A DNA stretch of 64,000 bases, taken from positions 1-64,000 of the forward strand of contig JAHFPV010000006.1 in assembly GCA_023266575.1 (NCBI GenBank), written 5' to 3'. The position numbers and the translations under genes were made by a program. How positions within the stretch are numbered: position 1 is the stretch's first letter; each line of letters starts with the position of its first letter. Below are positions 45,614 through 53,360 of this stretch, one piece after another. The stretch is from Sphingobium sp. (GTDB taxonomy: Bacteria; Pseudomonadota; Alphaproteobacteria; Sphingomonadales; Sphingomonadaceae). Below the pieces are notes generated by a model. The model saw nothing but the letters and a program-made list of their open reading frames with translations. It was not told the origin of the DNA and searched no databases.

Positions 45614-46770
45614 CAGGCGGTCTTGCCGCCCAGCGTATCGGCGAACCAGTCGGCGATATAGTCGCGGCCATAGGACATATTGTCCGCGCCGACATGCTCG
45701 ACGCCGCCTTCGCGCTCGGTGAACAGCTTGAGCGCGCGCCGCGGGCTGTTGACCAGCTGGTCATAGCAGTCATGGGCATAATCGACGCTGATCTGCCGGT
45801 CCTTCGCGCCATGAGTGACTAGGAAGGGCACCTTGATCCCGTCCATATGGCCGTTGAGGTTCATGTTCTCCGCCTTGGCCAGGAAGTCGTCCATGTCGCT
45901 CGCGCCGAAGGCCCACATGACATGCGCCCAATAATGGGGGACGGGGTTTTCGCCTTCGCGCTTCATGCGCTTCTGCTGCACCTCCGCCCAATTATGGTTC
46001 GCGCCCCAGACCGCGCCGGATGCGAAACGCGGTTCATAGGCCACGGCGCGGGGGGCAAAATGGCCGCCCAGCGAAATGCCGGTCATGCCGATCCGCTTGG
46101 GATCGACATCGTCCTGCTGCTCCAGCCAGTCTACCGCCTTGCTCGCCCAGTTTTCGCTATGTGGATCGACAGGGAGATTTTGAAGCCGCAGCGCTTCGCC
46201 CGACCCCGGCTGATCGACGCAGAGCGTAGAGATACCGCGCCGCGCCAGCGCTTCGGGCAGGCGCGACCAATAGAGCAGTTCCTTGCAGCTATCGAGGCCA
46301 TTGCAATAGACTACGACCGGATGGGGACCATCGCCCGGCGCGCGGGTGTAGAGCGCGGGCATGGTGCCGGTGCTGAGCGGAATATCGACACGCTGCCGGT
46401 TGATCCGGCCCAGAGCGGTCGAACGGTCGAACGTATCGCGCGCCTTGGCATAGGTGGCTTCGCGACCAGGATGGCCGTGGCCCTGCATCCGTTCGGCGTT
46501 GAACAGATAGAGCGACGCACGCTCCAGTTTGTCGGAAGCGGAAAAGGCGCGGCCTTCCGCCTCATCCTCTGCCGCCAGCCCGATCAGCTTGTCGGCCATC
46601 GCGACCCACTGCGCCATGAACATGGGCGTGCCTGCGTCCGCGCCGGATGCGGCGGCGTCCTTGATCGGTTGGCACATATCGACGATCTCGCCGATGCGCC
46701 CGCCGCTCTCCATCGCGATCGCGACCGACAGGTTCCAGATATAGTTGGGGAAATATTCGAACAAAGCCAT
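45613..46770 (-). CDS. Alpha/beta hydrolase of the FrsA / pseudooxynicotine-hydrolase type
   Basis: 385 aa, no signal peptide. A helical N-terminal cap (about 1-130) precedes the hydrolase core. The oxyanion region is VVVYCNGLDSCKEL, the nucleophile elbow GMTGISLGGHF, the Asp is in THGAKDRQISVDY and the His in GVEHVGADNMS. The architecture resembles 2,6-dihydroxypseudooxynicotine hydrolase, which cleaves a C-C bond of a ring-derived diketone, and FrsA-like esterases. Sitting after an extradiol-type dioxygenase, it is a good candidate for the C-C hydrolase step. Confidence 0.78.
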   Translation of the reverse strand: MALFEYFPNYIWNLSVAIAMESGGRIGEIVDMCQPIKDAAASGADAGTPMFMAQWVAMADKLIGLAAEDEAEGRAFSASDKLERASLYLFNAERMQGHGHPGREATYAKARDTFDRSTALGRINRQRVDIPLSTGTMPALYTRAPGDGPHPVVVYCNGLDSCKELLYWSRLPEALARRGISTLCVDQPGSGEALRLQNLPVDPHSENWASKAVDWLEQQDDVDPKRIGMTGISLGGHFAPRAVAYEPRFASGAVWGANHNWAEVQQKRMKREGENPVPHYWAHVMWAFGASDMDDFLAKAENMNLNGHMDGIKVPFLVTHGAKDRQISVDYAHDCYDQLVNSPRRALKLFTEREGGVEHVGADNMSYGRDYIADWFADTLGGKTA

Positions 46771-46773
46771 CGG

Positions 46774-47676
46774 TCAGACCTCCACAGCCTGGAACAAGCC
46801 CTTGTCGGGCGCAGCGTGCGGCATGGTCTGCGGACCCCCGACGCCGATACCCCACTGGTCCATGATGCCGGGGGCGGGGGCGTGGACCTGCGATTGATGG
46901 GTTTCGAAATCCACATCCTCCAGTTCGGAGCTATATTCGACCGCAAAGCCCGCGGGCGTGGTGAAATAGCTGAACGTGTTGTTGCCCGCCGTGTGACGGC
47001 CCGGTCCCCAGCGAATATCGGTCCCCTTCAAGCGCAGCCGATTGATGCCCACCATCATGTCATCGACGGTCAGCATGTCATAGGCGACATGGTTGAGGCA
47101 GGGCGGTCCGGGCAGGAAGGCGATGCGGTGATGCGCGCTGTTGCAACGCAGAAAGCACATGAAGTCGCCCAGCCAGTCGGAAACCTTGAAGCCCAGCACG
47201 TCGCAGAACCATTCCACCATAGCCTTGTGATCGGCCGAGTGCAGAACGATGTGACTGATCTTTTCCGGCACGCCTTCCCAACGGGCGAGGTCTCGCGCGG
47301 TGCGGCGCGCAACATCGCTCGACACTTCAAAGGTCAGGCCGTCGGGCGAGAAGAAGCGGAAGCCATAACCGCCGCCCAGCGAGTCCAGATCCTTGGGCGC
47401 GAAGATGATGCGGCAGCCTGAGGCGACGACCTTGTCATGCAGGGCGTCGACATCGGCGCGACTGTCGGCGGCCAGCGCGATCACGTCGATGCGCTGTTCT
47501 TCGGCCTGACGCAGGCGCACGACATGATGTTCATGCCCGCCATCGGCGGCGAAATAGACCATGCCGTCCTTCTCGCCCGCCTCGACCAGCTTCCACTGAT
47601 CGGCATAAAAAGCGCGCTCGGCCTCCAGGTCTGGCAAGGCGTAACCCACATATCGAATTTCTGTAACGCGGCTCAT
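46774..47676 (-). CDS. VOC-family extradiol-type dioxygenase
   Basis: 300 aa built of two glyoxalase/VOC domains. The second domain has putative Fe(II) ligands: His in SHIVLHSADHK (about 145), His in LNHVAYDMLTVDD (about 200) and Glu in GFAVEYSSELED (about 255), the two-His-one-Glu set of type I extradiol dioxygenases. The family cleaves catechol-type rings next to the hydroxyls. It lies 3 bases upstream of the hydrolase gene and follows the monooxygenase gene, giving a hydroxylate-cleave-hydrolyse sequence. Confidence 0.83.
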   Translation of the reverse strand: MSRVTEIRYVGYALPDLEAERAFYADQWKLVEAGEKDGMVYFAADGGHEHHVVRLRQAEEQRIDVIALAADSRADVDALHDKVVASGCRIIFAPKDLDSLGGGYGFRFFSPDGLTFEVSSDVARRTARDLARWEGVPEKISHIVLHSADHKAMVEWFCDVLGFKVSDWLGDFMCFLRCNSAHHRIAFLPGPPCLNHVAYDMLTVDDMMVGINRLRLKGTDIRWGPGRHTAGNNTFSYFTTPAGFAVEYSSELEDVDFETHQSQVHAPAPGIMDQWGIGVGGPQTMPHAAPDKGLFQAVEV

Positions 47677-47687
47677 AGCGGTTTCCT

Positions 47688-48803
47688 TCAGATCGGCTGG
47701 GAGACCATCGCGAACATTTCCGCGGTGGCTTTATGATTGTCGACGGGCGCGCCCTTACCAAGCTGGCCCATGCAGATTTCGAGCGATTTTTCGACGATGT
47801 AGCGGCACCGGTCGTGACGGCGTTCGCGATAGGCGGTCAGCGCGCTGTCCAGATCGTCATGGTTCGTCAGTTCCTCCGCCAGGACGATGCTGTCCTCGAT
47901 CGCCATGCCCGCGCCTTGGCCCAGATGGGGGGTGGTGGCGTGCACCGCATCGCCTAGCAGGACGACGCGCCCCTTATGCCAGGGGCCGTCCAGCATGAAG
48001 GCTTCGAGCGGGCGATAGACGACGCCGTCATCGTCGGTGATATGGTTGCCCAGCGCCTGAATCGCGGGCGAGCAGCGGGCGATCTTGGCACGCATGGCGG
48101 CGGCCAGACCTTCGCGCGGATAACGGGGGTTATCCGGCTCGGCGGTAGTGACGAACATATACATCAGCTCTTGCGAGATCGGCACCAGGCCGACGCCGGT
48201 CGGACCATTATAGGCCTGAAGAGAATCCATGCCCTCGGTACGGGGCAGGTTATAGCGCCACACGGCTTGCCCCGTATAATGCGGTGACGGCGCGTCGGGG
48301 AACAGCAGCGCACGGGTCTGCGAATAGACGCCGTCCGCGCCCACGACCAGATCGAAATTATCCTGTGAGGCGTCGGAAAAGCGAACCGACACCTGATCGC
48401 CATTATCGTCGATGTCGGTCGCTGTGACGCCCAGTCGAACCTTTGCCCCCAGGGCGATCGCGCGATCGCCCAATACCTTGTGCAGGGCAGGGCGGCCGAC
48501 GCCCAGATTGGCTGGATGGCCCTCGACCAGGCGCGGCGACGGGACGCGGGCTACCCTCGTGCCGTCGGGGGCGAACACTTCGACCGTATCGAAGCCAGCC
48601 CCGGCGGCGACATATTCATCCAGCAGGCCCAAATGATCCATGGCGCGCAGGACGTTCGACTGCTGGATGATGCCGACACCATAGACGCTCCATTCGGGGT
48701 CGCGTTCGATGACGGTCACGTCGAACCCCTTCTGGCGCAAGGCGATGGCGGAAGTGAGGCCGCCTATGCCTCCGCCGATGATAAGGATGTTCTTGATGTC
48801 CAT
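47688..48803 (-). CDS. FAD-dependent aromatic hydroxylase (class A flavin monooxygenase)
   Basis: 371 aa. The Rossmann motif ILIIGGGIGGLTSAIAL (about 6-22) binds FAD ADP, VVGADGVYSQTR is the DG motif (about 155), and VVLLGDAVHATTPHLGQGAGMAIED is the GD motif (about 280). The enzyme uses NAD(P)H and oxygen to hydroxylate an aromatic or similar ring in the cytosol. It is preceded by the MBL gene and followed by the VOC dioxygenase in the same operon. Confidence 0.88.
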   Translation of the reverse strand: MDIKNILIIGGGIGGLTSAIALRQKGFDVTVIERDPEWSVYGVGIIQQSNVLRAMDHLGLLDEYVAAGAGFDTVEVFAPDGTRVARVPSPRLVEGHPANLGVGRPALHKVLGDRAIALGAKVRLGVTATDIDDNGDQVSVRFSDASQDNFDLVVGADGVYSQTRALLFPDAPSPHYTGQAVWRYNLPRTEGMDSLQAYNGPTGVGLVPISQELMYMFVTTAEPDNPRYPREGLAAAMRAKIARCSPAIQALGNHITDDDGVVYRPLEAFMLDGPWHKGRVVLLGDAVHATTPHLGQGAGMAIEDSIVLAEELTNHDDLDSALTAYRERRHDRCRYIVEKSLEICMGQLGKGAPVDNHKATAEMFAMVSQPI

Positions 48804-48846
48804 GTCGGTTTAGTGCCTCGTGAGAAGGGAGCGAGAGGGAATGGGA

Positions 48847-49827
48847 TCAGAAGCGGTCGAGATCGTTGGCGATTGCGACCGGTCCGGTGAAACTTTTGGC
48901 GATGGTGACCGCATAGGCGCGGGTGCGAGCGGCGTCGGGTGTTCCACCAGCGATGTGGGTGACGGCCACCGCCTTCACTCTGGCGCGGGCGGCCAGCGCG
49001 CCGACCTCTTGCGGCGTCAGGTGATGGGTGGTCAGATGCTGGACCATCGTCGCCTTTACGGCGGCAGGCATATTCGGGCTGGTGCGCGCGACGCGGTCCA
49101 GCGTGGCGTCTATGTCGATCATTTCGCTGACCAGCAGGTCCGCGCCGGACGCCAGCCGTTCGACCGCGGCACTGGGTCCGGTATCGCCGGTATAGGCAAT
49201 GGACCGGCCCGGCAGATCGAAGCGAAGGGCGAAGGATTTATAGTGGCGATCCTCCACGCTGCCGGGCGCGAAGTCATAATGGGTGTTCTGCGCGACGCGG
49301 ACTGTCATGTCGTCCACCCGAATGCTTTCGCCATCCCGCAACTCGATCACCGACACAGTGTTTTCAGGCGGGGTCCAGGACTTGCCGGGAATGCCATAGC
49401 CAGCCTTGGCCGATGGCTGGAGGCTGGCGACAAGGCCTGCCACCAGTTCACGCGTGCCGGGCGGGCCATAGATGGTCAGTATGTCACGCGCTTCGGTCTG
49501 ATTGCGCAGGCCCAATATCGCCGCCAGTCCGCCGATATGATCGACATGCAGGTGGCTAAGGAAGATGGCGCGGACGGACGGCAGGGGCAGGCCAGCCCGT
49601 GCCATCTGTTGCACCGTGCCGTCCCCGGTATCGACCAGATAGGTTTTGCCGTCGTGCAGGATGGCATTGGCCGGTTGCGACCGATGTCCGTCCGGCACCG
49701 GACCGCCCATCGTCCCCAATGTGACGAAGGCGGCGCGTGGCGGCCCGGCGACCGCCGCTGCTGTTCCCAGCAGGGCGATCACACTGGACAGCGCCACGCC
49801 GGTGATCCGGGCGGACAGGAACTTCAC
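48847..49827 (-). CDS. Exported metallo-beta-lactamase-fold hydrolase
   Basis: 326 aa with a signal peptide (about 1-27). Zinc motif SHLHVDHIGG (HxHxDH, about 91-96), then IAYTGDTGPS (Asp) and AVTHIAGG near the C-terminus. It overlaps the receptor's stop by 4 bases. The arylsulfatase/lactonase-like branch of the fold is likely. A periplasmic lactonase or esterase could process the substrate before import. The substrate is unknown. Confidence 0.82.
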   Translation of the reverse strand: MKFLSARITGVALSSVIALLGTAAAVAGPPRAAFVTLGTMGGPVPDGHRSQPANAILHDGKTYLVDTGDGTVQQMARAGLPLPSVRAIFLSHLHVDHIGGLAAILGLRNQTEARDILTIYGPPGTRELVAGLVASLQPSAKAGYGIPGKSWTPPENTVSVIELRDGESIRVDDMTVRVAQNTHYDFAPGSVEDRHYKSFALRFDLPGRSIAYTGDTGPSAAVERLASGADLLVSEMIDIDATLDRVARTSPNMPAAVKATMVQHLTTHHLTPQEVGALAARARVKAVAVTHIAGGTPDAARTRAYAVTIAKSFTGPVAIANDLDRF

Positions 49828-52115
49828 AGATTGAAGCCCACACGCACGCCGTAGGTGCGCGGCGGACGTAGCGTGCCGACCGGGAAGTCGAGGATCGGGC
49901 GCGTGCCGGCGCGGGCCAGCACTTCCTTATCCTCGATATTGTTGACGAACGCTGTGACGCTCCATTTTTCCTGCGGTCCTTCCAGCGTCAGGAACGCATC
50001 GGACATCATGAAGCCACCCTGCTTTTCTTCTGAACGGAAGTTGGAGTTCATGAAGCGGCTGGATTCGATGTTCGACCGCGCGCCCGCCACCAACACCATG
50101 CCGCCGCCGATACGGAAGCTGTGCTGATAGCCCATATTGAGCGCCCATTTGGGTGAATTGACCGTGGGTCGGCCCGAACAGTCGATGTCGTAGAAACGCG
50201 CGCCGTTGACGCCCGGATTGGCGAGCCGCGATCCGATGGTCGTGCAGCCGGTGGTGACTGGCGCGCCGGTGGGGGAGAAGTTGGCGGTCTGGAGGCTCTT
50301 ATATTTGCCGTTCAGATATTGGACGTTGAGGTTGAACAGATCGTCGCGGGTCGGCGCGAAGCGGGCCTCGAATTCGGTGCCGAAGATGCGCGACTTGCCC
50401 GCATTGGTGGTGAGCGATCCCTGCGCGAACAGGCCGGTGCCGGTCCGCACTCCGCCCACGAACGTCACCTGCTGGTCCTTATAGTCCCAGTAAAAGGCTT
50501 CGATATTGAGTTGGAGCTTGTTGCCGAAGAAGCGGTTCTTGGTACCGATCGTATAGGCGGTCAGGCTTTCCGGGCGGAAGCTGTTGCTCGGCGGGGCCGC
50601 GACGTAGAAGCCGCCGGATTTGAACCCGGTGGCGACATTGGCATAGACCAGGGAGGCGGGACCGGCGTCGAGTTCAACCCCGGCCTTCCAGGTGAATTTT
50701 TTGAAGCTAAGGTCGCCAGTAACAGGCGCGCCCAGTGGCGGGTCGACAGGGCCGGGCAATCCGCCGCCCACCGACGCGGTGAGTTGCGACTTGTCTTCCT
50801 GTGTATACCGTCCGCCAGCGATCAGACGCAGCGCATCGGTGACGTCGAAGGTCAGCTGACCGAAAGCGGCCAGGCTCTGCGTCTTGAGGCGGGGGGTGAA
50901 GCGGGTGGTGGACAGTCGGCCCTGACGGAAATAGTTGAGCGTGTCCTGCTGCTCGTTGAAGAAGAAGCCGCCCAGGACATAGCGCAACCGCTGGTCGGCG
51001 GCGGAGGTCAGCCGCATTTCCAGCGATAGCTGTTCGGCATTATCCTGTATCTCGCCCCGGAAGCCGGGGAGGTAGGTGCGAAAATCCGCCTTCGATTTGC
51101 GCCAGGCGGGAATGACGGACATCGTGGCAAAGCCCATGTCGCCGTCGACCTGGGCGCTCAGCCCATAAAAATGATTGTTAAGATAGCCGTCCGAGCGCGC
51201 ATTTTCGATGCAGCCGCTGGCGATAAAGCCGCCTGCGCAGAAGGGCGGGGCGAACAGGGTGGATGCATAGCCGTTGATTGCCGCGATCGCGCGCGAATCG
51301 GAGACGCTGACCCGATCGTCGAGCGATGGCACGGCGAAGGCTTTGCTGGGCAGTAGCACTGCGCCGCCCCCCTTGCCGCCCTGATGATAATAGTCGCCGA
51401 CAATGTTGATCGACCAGATGTCCGAAGGCTTGAGCAGAAAGGAGGCGCGCACCGCTTCGCCCTTGTCATCGTCATAGCCATCGGAAATATAGCCGTCGCG
51501 ATCGACCACCTGGCCCGCAACGCGCAGCGCGGCGATCTCACCAAAGGGGACATTGACCGCAAGAAAGCCCTTCTTGCTGTCATAATTACCATATTCGGCC
51601 AGCCCTTCGACGCCGAATTTGCCCAGGATCGGCTTTTTGGGCAGGACGTTGATCGCGCCGCCGGTCGCGTTGCGGCCATAGAGCGTGCCCTGCGGTCCCT
51701 TGACCACTTCGACCCGCTCCAGATCATAGAAGACGCCTGCGGGTGCGGTCGGGCGGCCGACATAGACGCCGTTGAAATTGAAGGCGATCGCATTTTCGGA
51801 AAAGCTGTTCTGCGAATTGGTGCCGACGCCGCGCAGGAAGAAGCTGGTCGTGCCACCGGTCGGCTGCACGACGAGGGCGGGCACCAGTTTGCCCAGGTTG
51901 GATGTTTCGGTGATACCGGATCGGGTCAGGTCGTCGCCCGTCACGGCTGTTACGGCAATGGCCGCGCGCTGCAGGCTTTCTTCGCGCCTTTGCGCCGTTA
52001 CGACGATTTCTGCCAATCCACCGTCCGACACCTGCGTATCCGCGTTCTGCGCCATGGCGACCTGCGGTGTGATTCCACTGGCCAACATCGTGGCGCACCA
52101 AAGAATGTTTTTCAT
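49824..52115 (-). CDS. TonB-dependent receptor of the aromatic operon
   Basis: 763 aa from the start at 52115 with a GGGGAGG site; longer upstream frames are rejected. Signal peptide (about 1-23), plug AEIVVTAQRREESLQRA, LGKLVPALVVQPTGGTT, VEVVKGPQGTLYGRNATGGA, barrel ending YGVRVGFNL. The VTAQRREESLQ form is typical of sphingomonad receptors for aromatic or plant-derived compounds. First gene of the operon, divergent from a LysR regulator across 106 bases. Confidence 0.92.
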   Translation of the reverse strand: MKNILWCATMLASGITPQVAMAQNADTQVSDGGLAEIVVTAQRREESLQRAAIAVTAVTGDDLTRSGITETSNLGKLVPALVVQPTGGTTSFFLRGVGTNSQNSFSENAIAFNFNGVYVGRPTAPAGVFYDLERVEVVKGPQGTLYGRNATGGAINVLPKKPILGKFGVEGLAEYGNYDSKKGFLAVNVPFGEIAALRVAGQVVDRDGYISDGYDDDKGEAVRASFLLKPSDIWSINIVGDYYHQGGKGGGAVLLPSKAFAVPSLDDRVSVSDSRAIAAINGYASTLFAPPFCAGGFIASGCIENARSDGYLNNHFYGLSAQVDGDMGFATMSVIPAWRKSKADFRTYLPGFRGEIQDNAEQLSLEMRLTSAADQRLRYVLGGFFFNEQQDTLNYFRQGRLSTTRFTPRLKTQSLAAFGQLTFDVTDALRLIAGGRYTQEDKSQLTASVGGGLPGPVDPPLGAPVTGDLSFKKFTWKAGVELDAGPASLVYANVATGFKSGGFYVAAPPSNSFRPESLTAYTIGTKNRFFGNKLQLNIEAFYWDYKDQQVTFVGGVRTGTGLFAQGSLTTNAGKSRIFGTEFEARFAPTRDDLFNLNVQYLNGKYKSLQTANFSPTGAPVTTGCTTIGSRLANPGVNGARFYDIDCSGRPTVNSPKWALNMGYQHSFRIGGGMVLVAGARSNIESSRFMNSNFRSEEKQGGFMMSDAFLTLEGPQEKWSVTAFVNNIEDKEVLARAGTRPILDFPVGTLRPPRTYGVRVGFNL

Positions 52116-52221
52116 ACGTCCTCCCCATTGTCCCCGATCTTCGCGGGAATGGCGGAGGGGTGACATATTTTGAAAAAGCAGTAAAATGGATGATATGTGT
52201 TGAATATGATCAATAGGATTC
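52116..52221. promoter_or_regulatory. Divergent promoter between receptor operon and LysR gene
   Basis: This AT-rich gap holds GATATGTGTTGAATATGATC (52175-52210 region), an imperfect dyad of GATAT/ATATG around 7 bases, of the T-N11-A form expected for a LysR-type box. A ribosome site GGGGAGG precedes the receptor start on the minus strand. Exact promoter elements are not resolved. Confidence 0.35.
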
Positions 52222-53133
52222 ATGATAATGAGGCTGGACCGGTTTGATCTCAATCTTCTGGTGGCGTTCGACATATTGGTGGAGGAACGGAACGTCACCC
52301 GCGCGGCCAAGCGCCTCAATCTGACGCAGTCGGCGATGAGCGCGGCTTTGCGCCGATTGCGTGACGCCTTTTCCGACGAGATACTGGTGCAGCATGGGAA
52401 GAAAATGATCCCGACAGCCGCGGCGCTGTCTCTTGCGCCCGAAATCTCGGCGGTTGTGGCAGACCTGCGCGGCATCATCGCGCGCGGACTGTCCTTCGAC
52501 CCGGCCCATAGCCAGCGGATTTTCCGGATCGTTGCGTCCGACTATGTCACGACAGTGCTGATTGGCCCCATGCTGGAACGCATACAAAAGTCAGCGCCGG
52601 GGGTGCGGATCGAAATCACGCTGCCGCGCAGCGACATTCACGCACGGCTGGAGGATGGCGAACTGGACTTCATCGTCTCGCCCGAACGCTTTTTGGAGGG
52701 ACCCCATCCGCGCGAACTGCTGTTTGAGGAACGCCATGTCGTCGTCGGGTGGTCAGAAAACCCCATGCTGCAGGAACCGCTGACGGAAGACTATTATTAC
52801 AGCGCCGGCCATGTCGCCGTCAGTGTGTCGCGCGACGGCACGTTCATCGAAAATCATCTGAGGGAACATGGCGACCGCCGCAGGATCGAGATCATATGCG
52901 CGGCCTTCAGTCAGGTCGCCTGGATGTTGCCGGGAACGACCAGGCTGGCCCTGATGCATGAGCGTCTGGCGAAGGTCATGGCATCGCGATTGCCCCTGCG
53001 GGTAATGAACCCGCCGATCGACCTGCCGGTCATGCGCGAAATGCTGCAGTATCATCACGCACGGGCAGCGGACACTGGACTGACATGGTTCCGCGAACAG
53101 TTGCGCAACGCCACTGCCGATCGGATCAGTTAA
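52222..53133 (+). CDS. LysR-family regulator (NodD/NahR type)
   Basis: About 303 aa; MRLDRFDLNLLVAFD at 52228 is an alternative start. The N-terminal winged helix is RNVTRAAKRLNLTQSAMSAALRRLRDAF (about 22-50), and the effector domain follows from about 90. The opening LDRFDLNLLVAFDIL is typical of NodD/NahR/PcpR-like regulators of aromatic catabolism. Divergent from the receptor operon, it probably activates it when the aromatic inducer is present. Confidence 0.9.
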   Translation: MIMRLDRFDLNLLVAFDILVEERNVTRAAKRLNLTQSAMSAALRRLRDAFSDEILVQHGKKMIPTAAALSLAPEISAVVADLRGIIARGLSFDPAHSQRIFRIVASDYVTTVLIGPMLERIQKSAPGVRIEITLPRSDIHARLEDGELDFIVSPERFLEGPHPRELLFEERHVVVGWSENPMLQEPLTEDYYYSAGHVAVSVSRDGTFIENHLREHGDRRRIEIICAAFSQVAWMLPGTTRLALMHERLAKVMASRLPLRVMNPPIDLPVMREMLQYHHARAADTGLTWFREQLRNATADRIS

Positions 53134-53248
53134 GGCGGCGATCAGGCGATTGATCAAGTGGGGCCATCATCGCGATGCAATGCCGACGCCCGTTCATCCC
53201 GATCGAGATCGGTCGCCGGAGAATCAGCCGTCGAATGCATCACAAATT

Positions 53249-53322
53249 ATATTGATCATTCGGCAGTGATAAAAATCACTATATTGATTAGCCTGACCGC
53301 TTTAGAAAATTGGACAAGCCAA
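53249..53322. promoter_or_regulatory. Operator-like repeats upstream of the uronate-locus receptor
   Basis: The palindrome AGTGATAAAAATCACT (53265-53280) is flanked by direct copies of ATATTGAT (53249-53256 and 53281-53288). Further in is TTGGACAAGCCAA (53310-53322). The cluster lies 40-110 bases before the receptor start. Which regulator binds is unknown. Confidence 0.45.
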
Positions 53323-53360
53323 ATCCGTCTGCAGAAGCGGCCGTCTAGAGGGGATACCAA

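Noticed and set aside
44556-45812. Cupin gene as a 418-aa fusion starting at 45812
   Set aside because: The upstream part is antisense-like or out-of-frame translation of the membrane-protein and hydrolase genes. The ATG at 45125 gives a normal cupin protein.
45847-47421. 524-codon plus-strand open frame
   Set aside because: Antisense to the hydrolase and VOC dioxygenase genes, both of which have clear catalytic motifs.
49824-52478. TonB receptor starting at 52478
   Set aside because: The upstream residues lack a signal and run through the divergent LysR gene. The ATG at 52115 has a GGGGAGG site and a proper signal peptide.
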